A stretch of 64,000 nucleotides of DNA, taken from Mesorhizobium mediterraneum. GTDB taxonomy: Bacteria; Pseudomonadota; Alphaproteobacteria; Rhizobiales; Rhizobiaceae. Location: the NCBI RefSeq assembly GCF_002284565.1, contig NZ_NPKI01000026.1, forward strand, positions 380,347-444,346, read 5' to 3'. Shown here one piece after another: positions 7,696-16,111 of the stretch (the first letter of the stretch is position 1; each line of letters begins with the position of its first letter). The notes below the pieces were generated by a model. The model was not told the origin of the DNA. It did not search any database and saw only the letters and a list, made by a program, of their open reading frames with translations. Made by a program: the position numbers and the translations under genes.

Positions 7696-9855
7696 TCAAA
7701 GCGCCGACAGGGTCTCCGGCGTCGCAGGTGCCTTGAGGACGGGCGCCGACTGGAACAGCCTCGTGATGTCCTTGAGCGCCCGCGTGGTTTGGCTGGACAG
7801 CACCGGCGGGCGCTCGGCGGCGGCGTCCGCCGCTGCCTGCTCGGCGTTCTTCTTTTCCGCGTCCTCGGCCTTGGCGGCAATTTTTTCGTCGACGAAGGGA
7901 TGATCGAGACCGGGGATCGGCTTGAGATCGATATTCTGGTGCGCATAGACCATAAGCCGCTGCCACACCATCGCCGGCAGCGAGCCGCCGGTCATGTTGT
8001 TGGTTGGGGTGAAGTCGTCATTGCCGAGCCACACGGCAGCCGTGTAGTTGCCGGTGAAGCCGACATACCAGGCATCACGGTAAGATTGCGTGGTGCCGGT
8101 CTTGCCGGCCGAAACGATGTTGGGAAGGGCAGCGCGCCGCGCCGTGCCCATCACCGGCACCGCCGCCAGCATGGTGTTCATATATTTCAGCGCCTGTTCC
8201 GACAGCACACGATGCGGCGGCGGCGCATCCTTGGCGAAATCGTAAACCATCTCGCCGGTATGGGTGACGAGCTGGGTGATGCCATGCCGGGAGCCGACAA
8301 AGCCGTTCTGGGCGAAGACGCTATAGCCTGTCGCTTGGTCCATCACGGTCATGCCCGAAGTGCCGAGCACCATCGTCTTGTGCGATTCGAGCGGCGATTC
8401 GACGCCCATGGCTTCCGCCATCGCCTTGATCGGCTTGATGCCGAGATAATCCTTGGCCAGCCGCACCGGCACGGTGTTGATCGATTTGGCCATCGCCGTG
8501 ATCAGCGTGACCTTGCCGGCCGACCCGCCATTGTAATTGTGAGGCGACCAACTGCCCCAGGAGATCGGCCCGCCGGAAACGACGGAGTCCGGAGTGAAGC
8601 CGTGCTCCATCGCCGTTGCATAGATATAGGGTTTGAACGATGAGCCGCTCTGGCGCAGCGCCTTGGTGGCGCGGTTGAACTGGCTGGCGCCGTAGTCGCG
8701 GCCGCCGACGATCGCCCTGACTGCGCCATTGGTTTCGATGACGACCATGGCGCCTTCGGTGACGTTGTATTCCTTGCCGAACTGGCGGAGATGGAACTCC
8801 ATCGATTCTTCCGCCGCCTTCTGGATGTTGGCGTCGAAAGTGGTATGAGCGACCAGCGAATGCTGGCCGGATTTCGCCGCGATCTTCTTGACCTCTTCGA
8901 ATGCCCAGTCGAGGTAGTAATCCGGGCTTTTCTGCTCGCCGCGGTCGACGATTTCGGCCGGATGCAGCCGCGCCTGCAGCACCTGGCCCTCGCTCATGAA
9001 GCCGGCCTCGACGAGATTGGACAGCACCACATTGGCCCGCGCCCTGGCAGCAGGCAGGTTGATGTGCGGCGCGTATTTGGTCGGTGCCTTGAACAGGCCG
9101 GCCAGCATCGCCGCTTCGGCGAGGTTCAGATCCTTGACGCTTTTGCCGAAATAGAAATCAGCGGCCGCTTCGATGCCGAAGGTGCCGCCGCCCATATAGA
9201 CGCGATCGAGATAGAGCTGCAGGATCTCCTTCTTCGACAGATTGGCCTCGAGCCACAGCGACAGGAAGGCTTCCTTGATCTTGCGTTCCAATGTCCGTTC
9301 ATTGGTCAGGAACAGGTTCTTGGCCAGCTGCTGGGTGATGCTCGAGCCCCCTTGCACCACGGAATTCGCCCGCACATTTGCGAAGATCGCGCGCGAAAGG
9401 CCGAGCGCATCGATGCCGTAGTGATCGAAGAAACGCCGATCCTCGGTGGCCAGCACCGCCTTGATGACCTGGTCGGGCATCTCGTCGACCGGCACCGAAT
9501 CGCGCTGGATGATGCCGCGCTGGCCGATCTCGTTACCGTAGCGATCGAGGAAGGTGACGGCGAAATCACCCTGGGCCCGCCAGTCGCCGGCGGTCTCCTG
9601 GAAGGCTGGCAGCGCAAGCGCCAGCATGACGACGATGCCGCCGGCGCCGAGCGTAAAACCCTCGCTCAACAGTTCGATGATGCCGCGGCGCCAGCCGGAG
9701 ACGCGGAAGCGCCGGAAAAAAATGGTGGCCGCTTCCCAGAACCGGCGCGCCTTGAAGCCGATCTCGTAGAGCGAGGAATCGAACCACGCATCCGCAGCCA
9801 GCAGTCTTGCGGCAATCGGACCTCTTCTCTTGCGTGGTTTCAAAGGGCTGGCCAT
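7696..9855 (-). CDS. Class A penicillin-binding protein (PBP1A family), glycosyltransferase/transpeptidase
   Basis: 719 residues. It polymerises lipid II and cross-links peptidoglycan. One membrane helix near 65-83; GT51 domain with catalytic EDRRFF (Glu138), GGSSITQQLAKN (169-180) and RKIKEA (191-196); transpeptidase domain with SSFK (nucleophile Ser405), SIN (458-460) and KTG (585-587). The C-terminal tail after the transpeptidase is acidic and Ala-rich. Basic N-terminal leader MASPLKPRKRRG is cytoplasmic. Upstream of the DUF1214/1254 pair on the same strand. Family assignment is firm; paralogue identity (mrcA/pbpC-like) is not certain. Confidence 0.95.
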   Translation of the reverse strand: MASPLKPRKRRGPIAARLLAADAWFDSSLYEIGFKARRFWEAATIFFRRFRVSGWRRGIIELLSEGFTLGAGGIVVMLALALPAFQETAGDWRAQGDFAVTFLDRYGNEIGQRGIIQRDSVPVDEMPDQVIKAVLATEDRRFFDHYGIDALGLSRAIFANVRANSVVQGGSSITQQLAKNLFLTNERTLERKIKEAFLSLWLEANLSKKEILQLYLDRVYMGGGTFGIEAAADFYFGKSVKDLNLAEAAMLAGLFKAPTKYAPHINLPAARARANVVLSNLVEAGFMSEGQVLQARLHPAEIVDRGEQKSPDYYLDWAFEEVKKIAAKSGQHSLVAHTTFDANIQKAAEESMEFHLRQFGKEYNVTEGAMVVIETNGAVRAIVGGRDYGASQFNRATKALRQSGSSFKPYIYATAMEHGFTPDSVVSGGPISWGSWSPHNYNGGSAGKVTLITAMAKSINTVPVRLAKDYLGIKPIKAMAEAMGVESPLESHKTMVLGTSGMTVMDQATGYSVFAQNGFVGSRHGITQLVTHTGEMVYDFAKDAPPPHRVLSEQALKYMNTMLAAVPVMGTARRAALPNIVSAGKTGTTQSYRDAWYVGFTGNYTAAVWLGNDDFTPTNNMTGGSLPAMVWQRLMVYAHQNIDLKPIPGLDHPFVDEKIAAKAEDAEKKNAEQAAADAAAERPPVLSSQTTRALKDITRLFQSAPVLKAPATPETLSAL

Positions 9856-10050
9856 TCCAGGATCCGGCTGCGGCTACGCCTCCCAGTGAGAAACTGCACG
9901 GGGGCAATTTCAGGGCGACGCGCCTACCAAGACTATTCGTTCATTTTGGCGCCGCTCACAAGGGCGAGGTAGACTTGCGCGTTACAGTTTTTAGATAGGA
10001 GTTTGAGGGGCCACCTCCACCGCTTTGCAGGCGCGCATCCGCTTTCAATA

Positions 10051-10689
10051 TTACCGCGCCGCGATAAAGCGCATGAAATGCGCCACGTCGGCGTCGCTTG
10101 GCTCCTGGCCGGTGAAACTGCGCAGGTAGGCGGCGAGATGACTGACCCTCGCCTCGACCGGCTCCTTGAGGTCAAGCACATAATAACCGATCTGCATGTA
10201 GTAGAGCACCCGGGCGCGGATGAAGGCATCCTCTTCATCATAGCCATGCCGGCGATACATGTCGCGGATCGCGCCCAGGCGGTCATTGTCGGCCTGGTCG
10301 ATTGCCCGGCGCACGTCATCGGAGCGACGCGCCCATTCCCGGATGGCGAAGTCGAGCCTAGGATCGAACAGGCGCTCGTCCGCCCAGCATTCGAACACGT
10401 TCATGACGCCCATGATGATGCTTTCGGCCGGCCGCTGCGCGCGTTCGACGATCGCCTTGGTGTTGGTATCCCGCCAATGGGCAAGCAACTGGTCGAGCAG
10501 ATCCTGACGGCTATCGAAATACCAGTAGAAGCTTGAGCGCGAAACGCCGAGCTTCTGGCCGAGCGGCAGCACGCGCACGCTTTCGATGCCGTCTGAAATC
10601 AATGTCTGGAGCGCAAGACTGATCCAGTCCCAGCGCGTCACCTTGATGTTGCCGGGCGCCGGCTCGTCCCGCGGAGCAATCATGATCAT
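10051..10689 (-). CDS. TetR/AcrR-family transcriptional regulator
   Basis: About 212 residues. The N-terminal HTH spans roughly residues 16-62 (ALQTLISDGIESVRVLPLGQ, then LGVSRSSFYWYFDSRQDLLD), followed by an all-helical ligand domain. Tandem ATGs at 10689 and 10683 are both plausible. It is transcribed divergently from the MttB-family methyltransferase, separated by about 160 bases with an ACATATGT palindrome at 10737-10744, so it probably controls that gene and itself. Confidence 0.9.
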   Translation of the reverse strand: MIMIAPRDEPAPGNIKVTRWDWISLALQTLISDGIESVRVLPLGQKLGVSRSSFYWYFDSRQDLLDQLLAHWRDTNTKAIVERAQRPAESIIMGVMNVFECWADERLFDPRLDFAIREWARRSDDVRRAIDQADNDRLGAIRDMYRRHGYDEEDAFIRARVLYYMQIGYYVLDLKEPVEARVSHLAAYLRSFTGQEPSDADVAHFMRFIAAR

Positions 10690-10848
10690 GGCCGCACAAT
10701 AGGCATGGGGGAGAGCTGCATACAACCATACTAGACACATATGTACAGTGCAAGTATCCTGCCGCCTCTAACGAACGGCCGGCGCGTCATCGCGGCCTCT
10801 CCCTACAATCCCCAGGGCAAGGCAATACGGCAATGAGGAGTATCCGCC

Positions 10849-12402
10849 ATGGTCGATGACGCCGCACGCAACCTCAGGCGCGAACGCAGGCGCGGACGAA
10901 CCGGCGAGGCTGGCAGCGAGAGCAGCCGCCGGCCGGACTATCGTTCGCTGAAGAACCCGTTCCTGCCGCAGCCTGTCTTTTCGGCCGACCACGTCGCCGC
11001 GATCCACGACACGGCGCTGCGCGTGCTCGAGAAACTCGGTGTCAAGGTGCTGTTGCCGGAAGCGCGTCTCATTCTTGCCCGTGCCGGCGCTTTGGTCGAC
11101 GAGGACAGTCAGATGGTGCGCCTCGGCCGCGACATCGTCGCGGCGGCGCTGGCCTCGGCGCCGAAATCGATCCGGGCGCACGCCGGCGACCGTGCCCGAG
11201 ACCTGATGCTCGAGCTCGGCTCGATGACGTTCCTGGCGGGATCCGGCGCGCCGAACGTCACCGATCTAGAGCGCGGCCGGCGGCCGGGGACGCTTGCCGC
11301 TTTCGAGGATCTCATTCGGCTGGTGCAGCATTTCGACGTCCTGCATATGCTGGGGCCTTGCATCGAGCCGCAGGACATCGACAACCGTTTGCGCCATTAT
11401 GCCGTCAACCGGGCTCAGCTGACGCTGTCCGACAAGTTCCCGTTCATTTTCGCGCGCGGCACGCCGCAGGTCGAGGACGGGTTCGAGATGCTGCGGCTGG
11501 CGCGCGGCCTGTCCGAGGACGAATTCCGTTCGGGGGCCTATTGCTACACCGTCATCAACACCAATTCGCCGCGTCAGCTCGACATTCCGATGGCGCAAGG
11601 CATCATCGACTTTGCCAAGGCGGGGCAGGTGTTGATCATCACGCCCTTCTGCCTGGCCGGCGCCATGGCGCCGATCACGGTGGCCGGCGCGCTGACGCTG
11701 CAGCATGCCGAAGCGCTGGTCGGGCTGACGCTGGCCCAGATCGTGCGGCCAGGCGCGCCGGTCGTCTATGGTTCCTTCTCGTCCAATGTCGACATGAAAT
11801 CCGGAGCGCCGGCCTTCGGCACACCGGAGCACATCAAGGCGACGCTCGGCGCCGGTCAGCTTGCACGCTTCACCGGCCTTCCCTGGCGGTCCGGCGGCGG
11901 CAGCGCCGCCAACATTTCGGACGCGCAGGCAGCCCACGAAACCCAGTTCGCGCTGTGGGGCTCGGTGCTTGCTGGCGCCACGGTCTGCATCCATGCCGCG
12001 GGCTGGCTCGAAGGCGGGCTGAGCGTCTCCTTCGAGAAGCTGATCACCGATATCGAGGCGCTGCAGACGGTCGCCGAACTCTGCGCGGCGACGCCTGGCG
12101 ACGAGGACGCGATCGGCTTCGAGGCCATCGCGGAAGTGCAGCCGGGCGGGCATTTCTTCTCGGCCGGACACACAATAGCGCGCTACCGCACCGCATTCTA
12201 CGAGCCGCTGGTGGCCGACTGGTCGAATTTCGGCAACTGGACGCAGGCCGGGTCAAGAACCGCCACGGAGCGCGCCACCGGCATCTGGAAACGACTGTTG
12301 GCCGACTTCCGGCCACCGCCCTCGGCCGCTGTCACATCAGACGTCCTCGACGAATTCATAGCGCGGCGTACCGAAGAGGGCGGTGCGGCACCGGTTTCGT
12401 GA
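10849..12402 (+). CDS. MttB-family (non-pyrrolysine) methyltransferase
   Basis: 517 residues of the trimethylamine methyltransferase family (TIM barrel; GSMTFLAGSGAPNVTDLERG, FCLAGAMAPITVAGALTLQH, NISDAQAAHETQFALWGS). Unlike archaeal MttB there is no in-frame TAG where pyrrolysine would be, so this is a non-Pyl member, a group that includes glycine betaine and other quaternary-amine methyltransferases in rhizobia. GAGGAG precedes the ATG. No corrinoid protein or activating ATPase gene is adjacent, so the methyl acceptor partner must be encoded elsewhere. Substrate unknown. Confidence 0.88.
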   Translation: MVDDAARNLRRERRRGRTGEAGSESSRRPDYRSLKNPFLPQPVFSADHVAAIHDTALRVLEKLGVKVLLPEARLILARAGALVDEDSQMVRLGRDIVAAALASAPKSIRAHAGDRARDLMLELGSMTFLAGSGAPNVTDLERGRRPGTLAAFEDLIRLVQHFDVLHMLGPCIEPQDIDNRLRHYAVNRAQLTLSDKFPFIFARGTPQVEDGFEMLRLARGLSEDEFRSGAYCYTVINTNSPRQLDIPMAQGIIDFAKAGQVLIITPFCLAGAMAPITVAGALTLQHAEALVGLTLAQIVRPGAPVVYGSFSSNVDMKSGAPAFGTPEHIKATLGAGQLARFTGLPWRSGGGSAANISDAQAAHETQFALWGSVLAGATVCIHAAGWLEGGLSVSFEKLITDIEALQTVAELCAATPGDEDAIGFEAIAEVQPGGHFFSAGHTIARYRTAFYEPLVADWSNFGNWTQAGSRTATERATGIWKRLLADFRPPPSAAVTSDVLDEFIARRTEEGGAAPVS

Positions 12403-12610
12403 GGTGGCGGCACGCGGGCGTCACATAGGGCGTTTGTCGCCGGTCTTTTGCGGGTCGCGGCGTATCGTGCCGGTGTCAGCTTTCCTATGCTTATCGGCAA
12501 GTCTACGAATGCGATCGAAGCGACTTTCCTCAACCGCTTTGATTGTCGCGACGGCATTTGGCTTCGGGACGAACGCAATCATGGATCGATCTCCTTGCCG
12601 GCGGGCCGCG
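12403..12610. other. Gap between mttB-like stop and its terminator
   Basis: About 200 bases with no convincing coding sequence separate the methyltransferase stop from a good terminator on the same strand. It may be a long 3' UTR or hold a small RNA ending at the terminator; ATCTCCTT (12588-12595), just before the hairpin, is complementary to a Shine-Dalgarno core. Confidence 0.35.
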
Positions 12611-12640
12611 CGCCGGGGAGATGCCCCGGCGGTTTTCTTT
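12611..12640 (+). terminator. Rho-independent terminator
   Basis: Stem GCCGGGG / CCCCGGC with loop AGATG, followed by GGTTTTCTTT. Confidence 0.7.
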
Positions 12641-12685
12641 CAGGCTCTCGTGTAGAGTTCGTTTCTCTCGGAGAGGTCGATGATA

Positions 12686-13075
12686 TCAGGCGGCGAGAGC
12701 GACCGCACAGCTTTGCGCACCCAGCCTGTCGGGCGAGGTTTTCCCGGGCATGGTCGCCCAGCCGCCCGTCTCGATGAACTGCCGCTTCTTGTAACTGTCG
12801 GTTATGGCCTTGAACTCTACAAGTTTGGCGGCGGCATCGGGTGCCGTATTGAAGCGATCGACGCAGACCGCCGAGGCCAGCTCGCCGCGCGCCACGTCGC
12901 CGGCGGTTGTCGCCAGCGCGCGTGAGGTGCCACCGGTCACCCAGCCGCCCCAGTTGAAACCGATGATCAGCGTGGCGACGACGGTTGCCGCACATGCCCA
13001 CAAAAGCGTGGATTTGGCCGGCTGGTAATCTTCCCATCGACGCGCGAGAGATGGCTTGCTGCTTTGTGTGGCCAC
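12686..13075 (-). CDS. Hypothetical membrane protein
   Basis: 129 residues with one transmembrane helix (STLLWACAATVVATLIIGFN) and a periplasmic-type domain carrying two cysteines (AVCVDRFNTAP and SCAVALAA). The start is a GTG at 13075 (MATQSSKPSLARRWEDYQPA) with AAGGAAC upstream. I recall similar unnamed proteins in Mesorhizobium but no function. It lies downstream of groEL on the same strand, separated by a hairpin. Confidence 0.75.
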   Translation of the reverse strand: MATQSSKPSLARRWEDYQPAKSTLLWACAATVVATLIIGFNWGGWVTGGTSRALATTAGDVARGELASAVCVDRFNTAPDAAAKLVEFKAITDSYKKRQFIETGGWATMPGKTSPDRLGAQSCAVALAA

Positions 13076-13110
13076 GGAACAGTTCCTTCCTGGTTGGTGT
13101 TGGGATCGGT

Positions 13111-13133
13111 CGCCCGGCCTTTCCGGCCGGGCG
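13111..13133 (-). terminator. Stem-loop downstream of groEL
   Basis: Perfect nine-base stem CGCCCGGCC / GGCCGGGCG with a five-base loop, 24 bases past the groEL stop. No T-run follows on the - strand, so termination may be partial. Confidence 0.5.
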
Positions 13134-13156
13134 CTGCAGGCTTGTCTAGGCGATGG

Positions 13157-14782
13157 TCAGTAGCCCCCCATGCCGCCGCCGGCCGCAGGCGCGGCATCCT
13201 TGGCTGGAATGTCGGTGATCATGGCTTCCGCAGTGATCAGCAATGCCGCGATCGAACCGGCATCCTGGAGCGCGGTCCGCACCACCTTTGCCGGGTCGAC
13301 GATGCCGACCTTGATCATGTCGACATAGATCTCGTTCTGAGCATCGAAGCCCTGGTTGTGATCCTTGCTGTCCATGAGCCTGCCGACAACGATCGAACCT
13401 TCGACGCCGGAGTTCTCGGCGATCTGGCGGATCGGCGCTTCGAGCGCTCTCGACACGATCGAAATGCCCGCCGTCACATCGGCATTGGCTCCGGTCAGCC
13501 CGTTCAGCACGGCCTTGGCGCGCAGCAGAGCGACGCCGCCGCCGGGAACGATCCCTTCTTCCACCGCCGCGCGCGTGGCGTTCAGCGCGTCGTCGATACG
13601 GTCCTTCTTTTCCTTGACCTCGGACTCGGTCGCACCACCGACGCGAATGACCGCGACGCCGCCGGCGAGCTTGGCTAACCGCTCCTGCAGCTTCTCCTTA
13701 TCGTAGTCGGAAGTGGTTTCCTCGATCTGCCCCTTGATCTGCTGGACACGCGCCTGAATCGTGGCCTTCTCGCCTGCACCGTCGATGATCGTCGTCGTGT
13801 CCTTCTCGATCAGCACGCGCTTTGCGCGGCCGAGCATGTCGATGGTGATGTTCTCGAGCTTGATGCCAAGGTCTTCCGAGATCATCTGGCCGGCAGTGAG
13901 CACGGCGATGTCTTCCAGCATCGCCTTGCGGCGATCACCGAAGCCCGGCGCCTTGACTGCCGCGACCTTGAGGCCACCGCGCAATTTGTTGACGACCAGC
14001 GTCGCCAGCGCTTCGCCTTCGACGTCCTCGGAGATGATCACCAGCGGTTTGCCGCTTTGCACCACGGCTTCGAGGATCGGCAGCATCGCCTGCAGATTGC
14101 CAAGCTTCTTTTCGTGAATGAGGACATAAGGGTCCTCCAGCTCGACGCGCATCTTCTCGGCATTGGTGACGAAATAGGGGCTGAGATAACCACGGTCGAA
14201 CTGCATGCCCTCGACGACGTCGAGTTCGGTCTCTGCGGTCTTGGCTTCCTCGACAGTGATGACGCCGTCATTGCCGACCTTGTCCATCGCCTTGGCGATC
14301 ATGGCGCCGACGGTGGCATCGCCATTGGCGGCAATGGTGCCGACCTGCGCGATTTCACCGGAAGATTTGACCTTCTTGGCGCGTGCCTGGATTTCCTTGA
14401 CGACGGCGGTGACCGCAAGGTCGATGCCGCGTTTGAGGTCCATCGGGTTCATGCCCGCGGCAACGAATTTGGCGCCCTCGCGCAGGATGGAAGCGGCAAG
14501 CACCGTGGCGGTGGTGGTGCCGTCGCCGGCGAGATCGTTGGTCTTCGAGGCCACTTCGCGCACCATCTGGGCGCCCATGTTCTCGAACTTGTCGGCAAGC
14601 TCGATTTCCTTGGCCACCGTCACCCCGTCCTTGGTAATGCGCGGCGCGCCATAGGCCTTGTCGATGATGACGTTACGGCCCTTGGGGCCGAGCGTCACCT
14701 TGACGGCGTTGTTGAGGATTTCGACACCGCGCAGCATCCGGTCACGCGCATCGGTGGAGAATTTGATTTCCTTGGCAGACAT
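13157..14782 (-). CDS. groL: Chaperonin GroEL (Hsp60)
   Basis: 541 residues, full family length. Folds unfolded polypeptides in an ATP-driven double ring with GroES. Visible signatures: TLGPKGRNVIIDK, the nucleotide-binding GDGTTTATVLA (about 86-96), and AAVEEGIVPGGGVALLRA near 400. The C-terminal tail AAGGGMGGY is short for a GGM-repeat tail. Second gene of groES-groEL, 107 bases after groES, with a GC-rich hairpin in between. Rhizobia usually carry several groESL copies; CIRCE control suggests this is the HrcA-regulated one. Confidence 0.97.
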   Translation of the reverse strand: MSAKEIKFSTDARDRMLRGVEILNNAVKVTLGPKGRNVIIDKAYGAPRITKDGVTVAKEIELADKFENMGAQMVREVASKTNDLAGDGTTTATVLAASILREGAKFVAAGMNPMDLKRGIDLAVTAVVKEIQARAKKVKSSGEIAQVGTIAANGDATVGAMIAKAMDKVGNDGVITVEEAKTAETELDVVEGMQFDRGYLSPYFVTNAEKMRVELEDPYVLIHEKKLGNLQAMLPILEAVVQSGKPLVIISEDVEGEALATLVVNKLRGGLKVAAVKAPGFGDRRKAMLEDIAVLTAGQMISEDLGIKLENITIDMLGRAKRVLIEKDTTTIIDGAGEKATIQARVQQIKGQIEETTSDYDKEKLQERLAKLAGGVAVIRVGGATESEVKEKKDRIDDALNATRAAVEEGIVPGGGVALLRAKAVLNGLTGANADVTAGISIVSRALEAPIRQIAENSGVEGSIVVGRLMDSKDHNQGFDAQNEIYVDMIKVGIVDPAKVVRTALQDAGSIAALLITAEAMITDIPAKDAAPAAGGGMGGY

Positions 14783-14845
14783 GTTTTTTCGTCCCGTTCA
14801 ATTGGTTGTGGCAAGGCGCTGGCAGCACCCGCCTGAATCAAAAAC

Positions 14846-14889
14846 TTGGAGCATCCTCTGCGCGTCCAAGAGGACGCGCGGCGCTCCAA
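14846..14889. repeat. Module B hairpin between groES and groEL
   Basis: GC-rich palindrome with outer arms TTGGAGC / GCTCCAA (the distal side reads GGCGCTCCAA) and inner CCTCTGCGCGTCC / GGACGCGCGG, ending at the base before the groES stop codon. Near-identical architecture occurs at 42671-42713 and 58646-58688. Confidence 0.75.
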
Positions 14890-15228
14890 TCAGGCGGCTT
14901 TCTTGGCAGCCACGATCTTGTCGGTGATGCCCATCTCGCTCTTGTCGATGATGCCCATGATGTCGGCCTCCTTCATGATCAGAAGGTCCTCACCGTCTAT
15001 CTTGACTTCGGTTCCCGACCATTTGCCGAACAGGATGAGGTCGCCGGCCTTGACATCGAGTGCGATCAGCGCGCCGCTTTCGTCCCGCGCGCCTGGCCCG
15101 ACGGCGATCACTTCGCCTTCCTGCGGCTTTTCCTTGGCATTGTCGGGGATGATGATGCCGCCCTTGGATTTGGTATCGCTTTCGGCGCGCCGAATAACGA
15201 CGCGATCGTGGAGTGGCCGGAATTTCAT
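14890..15228 (-). CDS. groS: Co-chaperonin GroES (Hsp10)
   Basis: 112 residues starting MKFRPLHDRVVIRRAE, with the mobile-loop region (ESDTKSKGGIIIPDNAKEKP) and the conserved GEVIAVGPGARDESG. It caps GroEL. It is about 10-15 residues longer than typical GroES, with an extra C-terminal stretch GITDKIVAAKKAA; the tail ends next to the module B repeat, which may explain the extension. Promoter and CIRCE element lie 50-110 bases upstream. Confidence 0.96.
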   Translation of the reverse strand: MKFRPLHDRVVIRRAESDTKSKGGIIIPDNAKEKPQEGEVIAVGPGARDESGALIALDVKAGDLILFGKWSGTEVKIDGEDLLIMKEADIMGIIDKSEMGITDKIVAAKKAA

Positions 15229-15280
15229 GGGAACTTCTTTCTGGGGCCGGCTTAGGCGGCCACGCCCTTGTATAGGCGTT

Positions 15281-15307
15281 TTGGCACTCGATAGATAGGA
15301 GTGCCAA
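15281..15307 (-). promoter_or_regulatory. CIRCE element (HrcA operator) of groESL
   Basis: Perfect inverted repeat TTGGCACTC-N9-GAGTGCCAA. Consensus CIRCE is TTAGCACTC-N9-GAGTGCTAA; both arms carry the compensating A-to-G / T-to-C change, so dyad symmetry is retained. It sits 53 bases upstream of groES. Confidence 0.93.
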
Positions 15308-15310
15308 AAA

Positions 15311-15340
15311 ATATTAGTCCTTTATCGGAAACTATTGACA
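15311..15340 (-). promoter_or_regulatory. Candidate groES promoter
   Basis: On the - strand TGTCAA (15340-15335), 18-base spacer, TAATAT (15316-15311), immediately upstream of CIRCE, which is where a HrcA-blocked promoter is expected. The -35 hexamer is a poor consensus match. Confidence 0.45.
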
Positions 15341-15474
15341 GTATTATTTGGCAGTTTCATTTCCATGGATTCGATGAGCATAAAATAATCCTGGAATTGA
15401 TTTTTTCTGCCCGAGTACCTATTTTAGATGAGAAACTCACTTTCATAATCTCAGTCAAGAAGGAGATTTTATCG

Positions 15475-15723
15475 ATGGCGGAATTCAGTCAGAATATAAT
15501 GGAAAAAGCTGAGGCGCGCTTCATGGAAAAGCAGAAGAAAACCGCGGAGCGAAACCAGGCAACGGCCGAATATGTTTCGGAAGCCAAGGCCAGGATCATC
15601 AAGACGGCAAGGCTGCGGGCGCTGCGGCTGGCCAAGGAAGAGGCCGACCGCGCCGCGGAGGCCCTCAATCCCGTCGCCCCCAAGAAAAAGCGGGCGGCAG
15701 TCAAGAAGGCGGGTGCCGCTTAA
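15475..15723 (+). CDS. Small charged helical protein, hypothetical
   Basis: 82 residues, MAEFSQNIMEKAEARFMEKQ onward, almost entirely predicted helix with alternating Lys/Glu/Ala and a basic Lys/Ala-rich tail (KKKRAAVKKAGAA) that could bind nucleic acid. The ATG at 15475 has a strong AAGGAG eight bases upstream; a GTG at 15301 inside CIRCE opens the same frame but the intervening sequence is AT-rich and not protein-like. Divergent from groESL. No known family recognised. Confidence 0.7.
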   Translation: MAEFSQNIMEKAEARFMEKQKKTAERNQATAEYVSEAKARIIKTARLRALRLAKEEADRAAEALNPVAPKKKRAAVKKAGAA

Positions 15724-15735
15724 CGGCGTCAAGTC

Positions 15736-16002
15736 ATGAGCCTGACATTTCCAAACCAAAGCCGCAGCTACGACGAAGCGAGCCGACGGATCCGCTTCGT
15801 CGGCTATGACGGCATGTCCCAGATTTCTTTCTTTGTCGATGCAGATGCCATCTCGACGGCACCGTCGGGGACGGCGACAGCCGAAGCCACATATCTCGCC
15901 GCCTTCGATGCGGCTGTCGGTCCCATACATGACGTCGCAAGGAATGCTTATGCCCGTACCGGCAAGAGCATGTACGTGCTGACCGCAGCCGATTTTCGAT
16001 AA
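15736..16002 (+). CDS. DUF1488 family protein
   Basis: 88 residues starting MSLTFPNQSRSYDEASRRIR, with FVGYDGMSQISFFVDADA, matching DUF1488, a small proteobacterial family of unknown function. Twelve bases after the preceding small gene, so probably co-transcribed with it. Confidence 0.85.
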   Translation: MSLTFPNQSRSYDEASRRIRFVGYDGMSQISFFVDADAISTAPSGTATAEATYLAAFDAAVGPIHDVARNAYARTGKSMYVLTAADFR

Positions 16003-16111
16003 ATCCCGACCGTCCCGTGATCTGGCGCCAGAACGTCAACGCGGCTACGCTGCAAGCAGGAATCGCTGACGGTGAAGGCCTGTTCAGTCGTGACGGGCGA
16101 GGGAGAAGACG

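Noticed and set aside
8791..9972. 393-codon frame antisense to the penicillin-binding protein
   Set aside because: His/Arg/Asp-rich shadow of the transpeptidase gene with no domain.
12448..12777. 109-codon frame downstream of the methyltransferase
   Set aside because: Runs through a terminator hairpin and into the antisense of the next gene.
15301..15474. Upstream extension of the small charged gene from a GTG inside CIRCE
   Set aside because: The sequence is AT-rich and leader-like; a strong AAGGAG favours the ATG at 15475.
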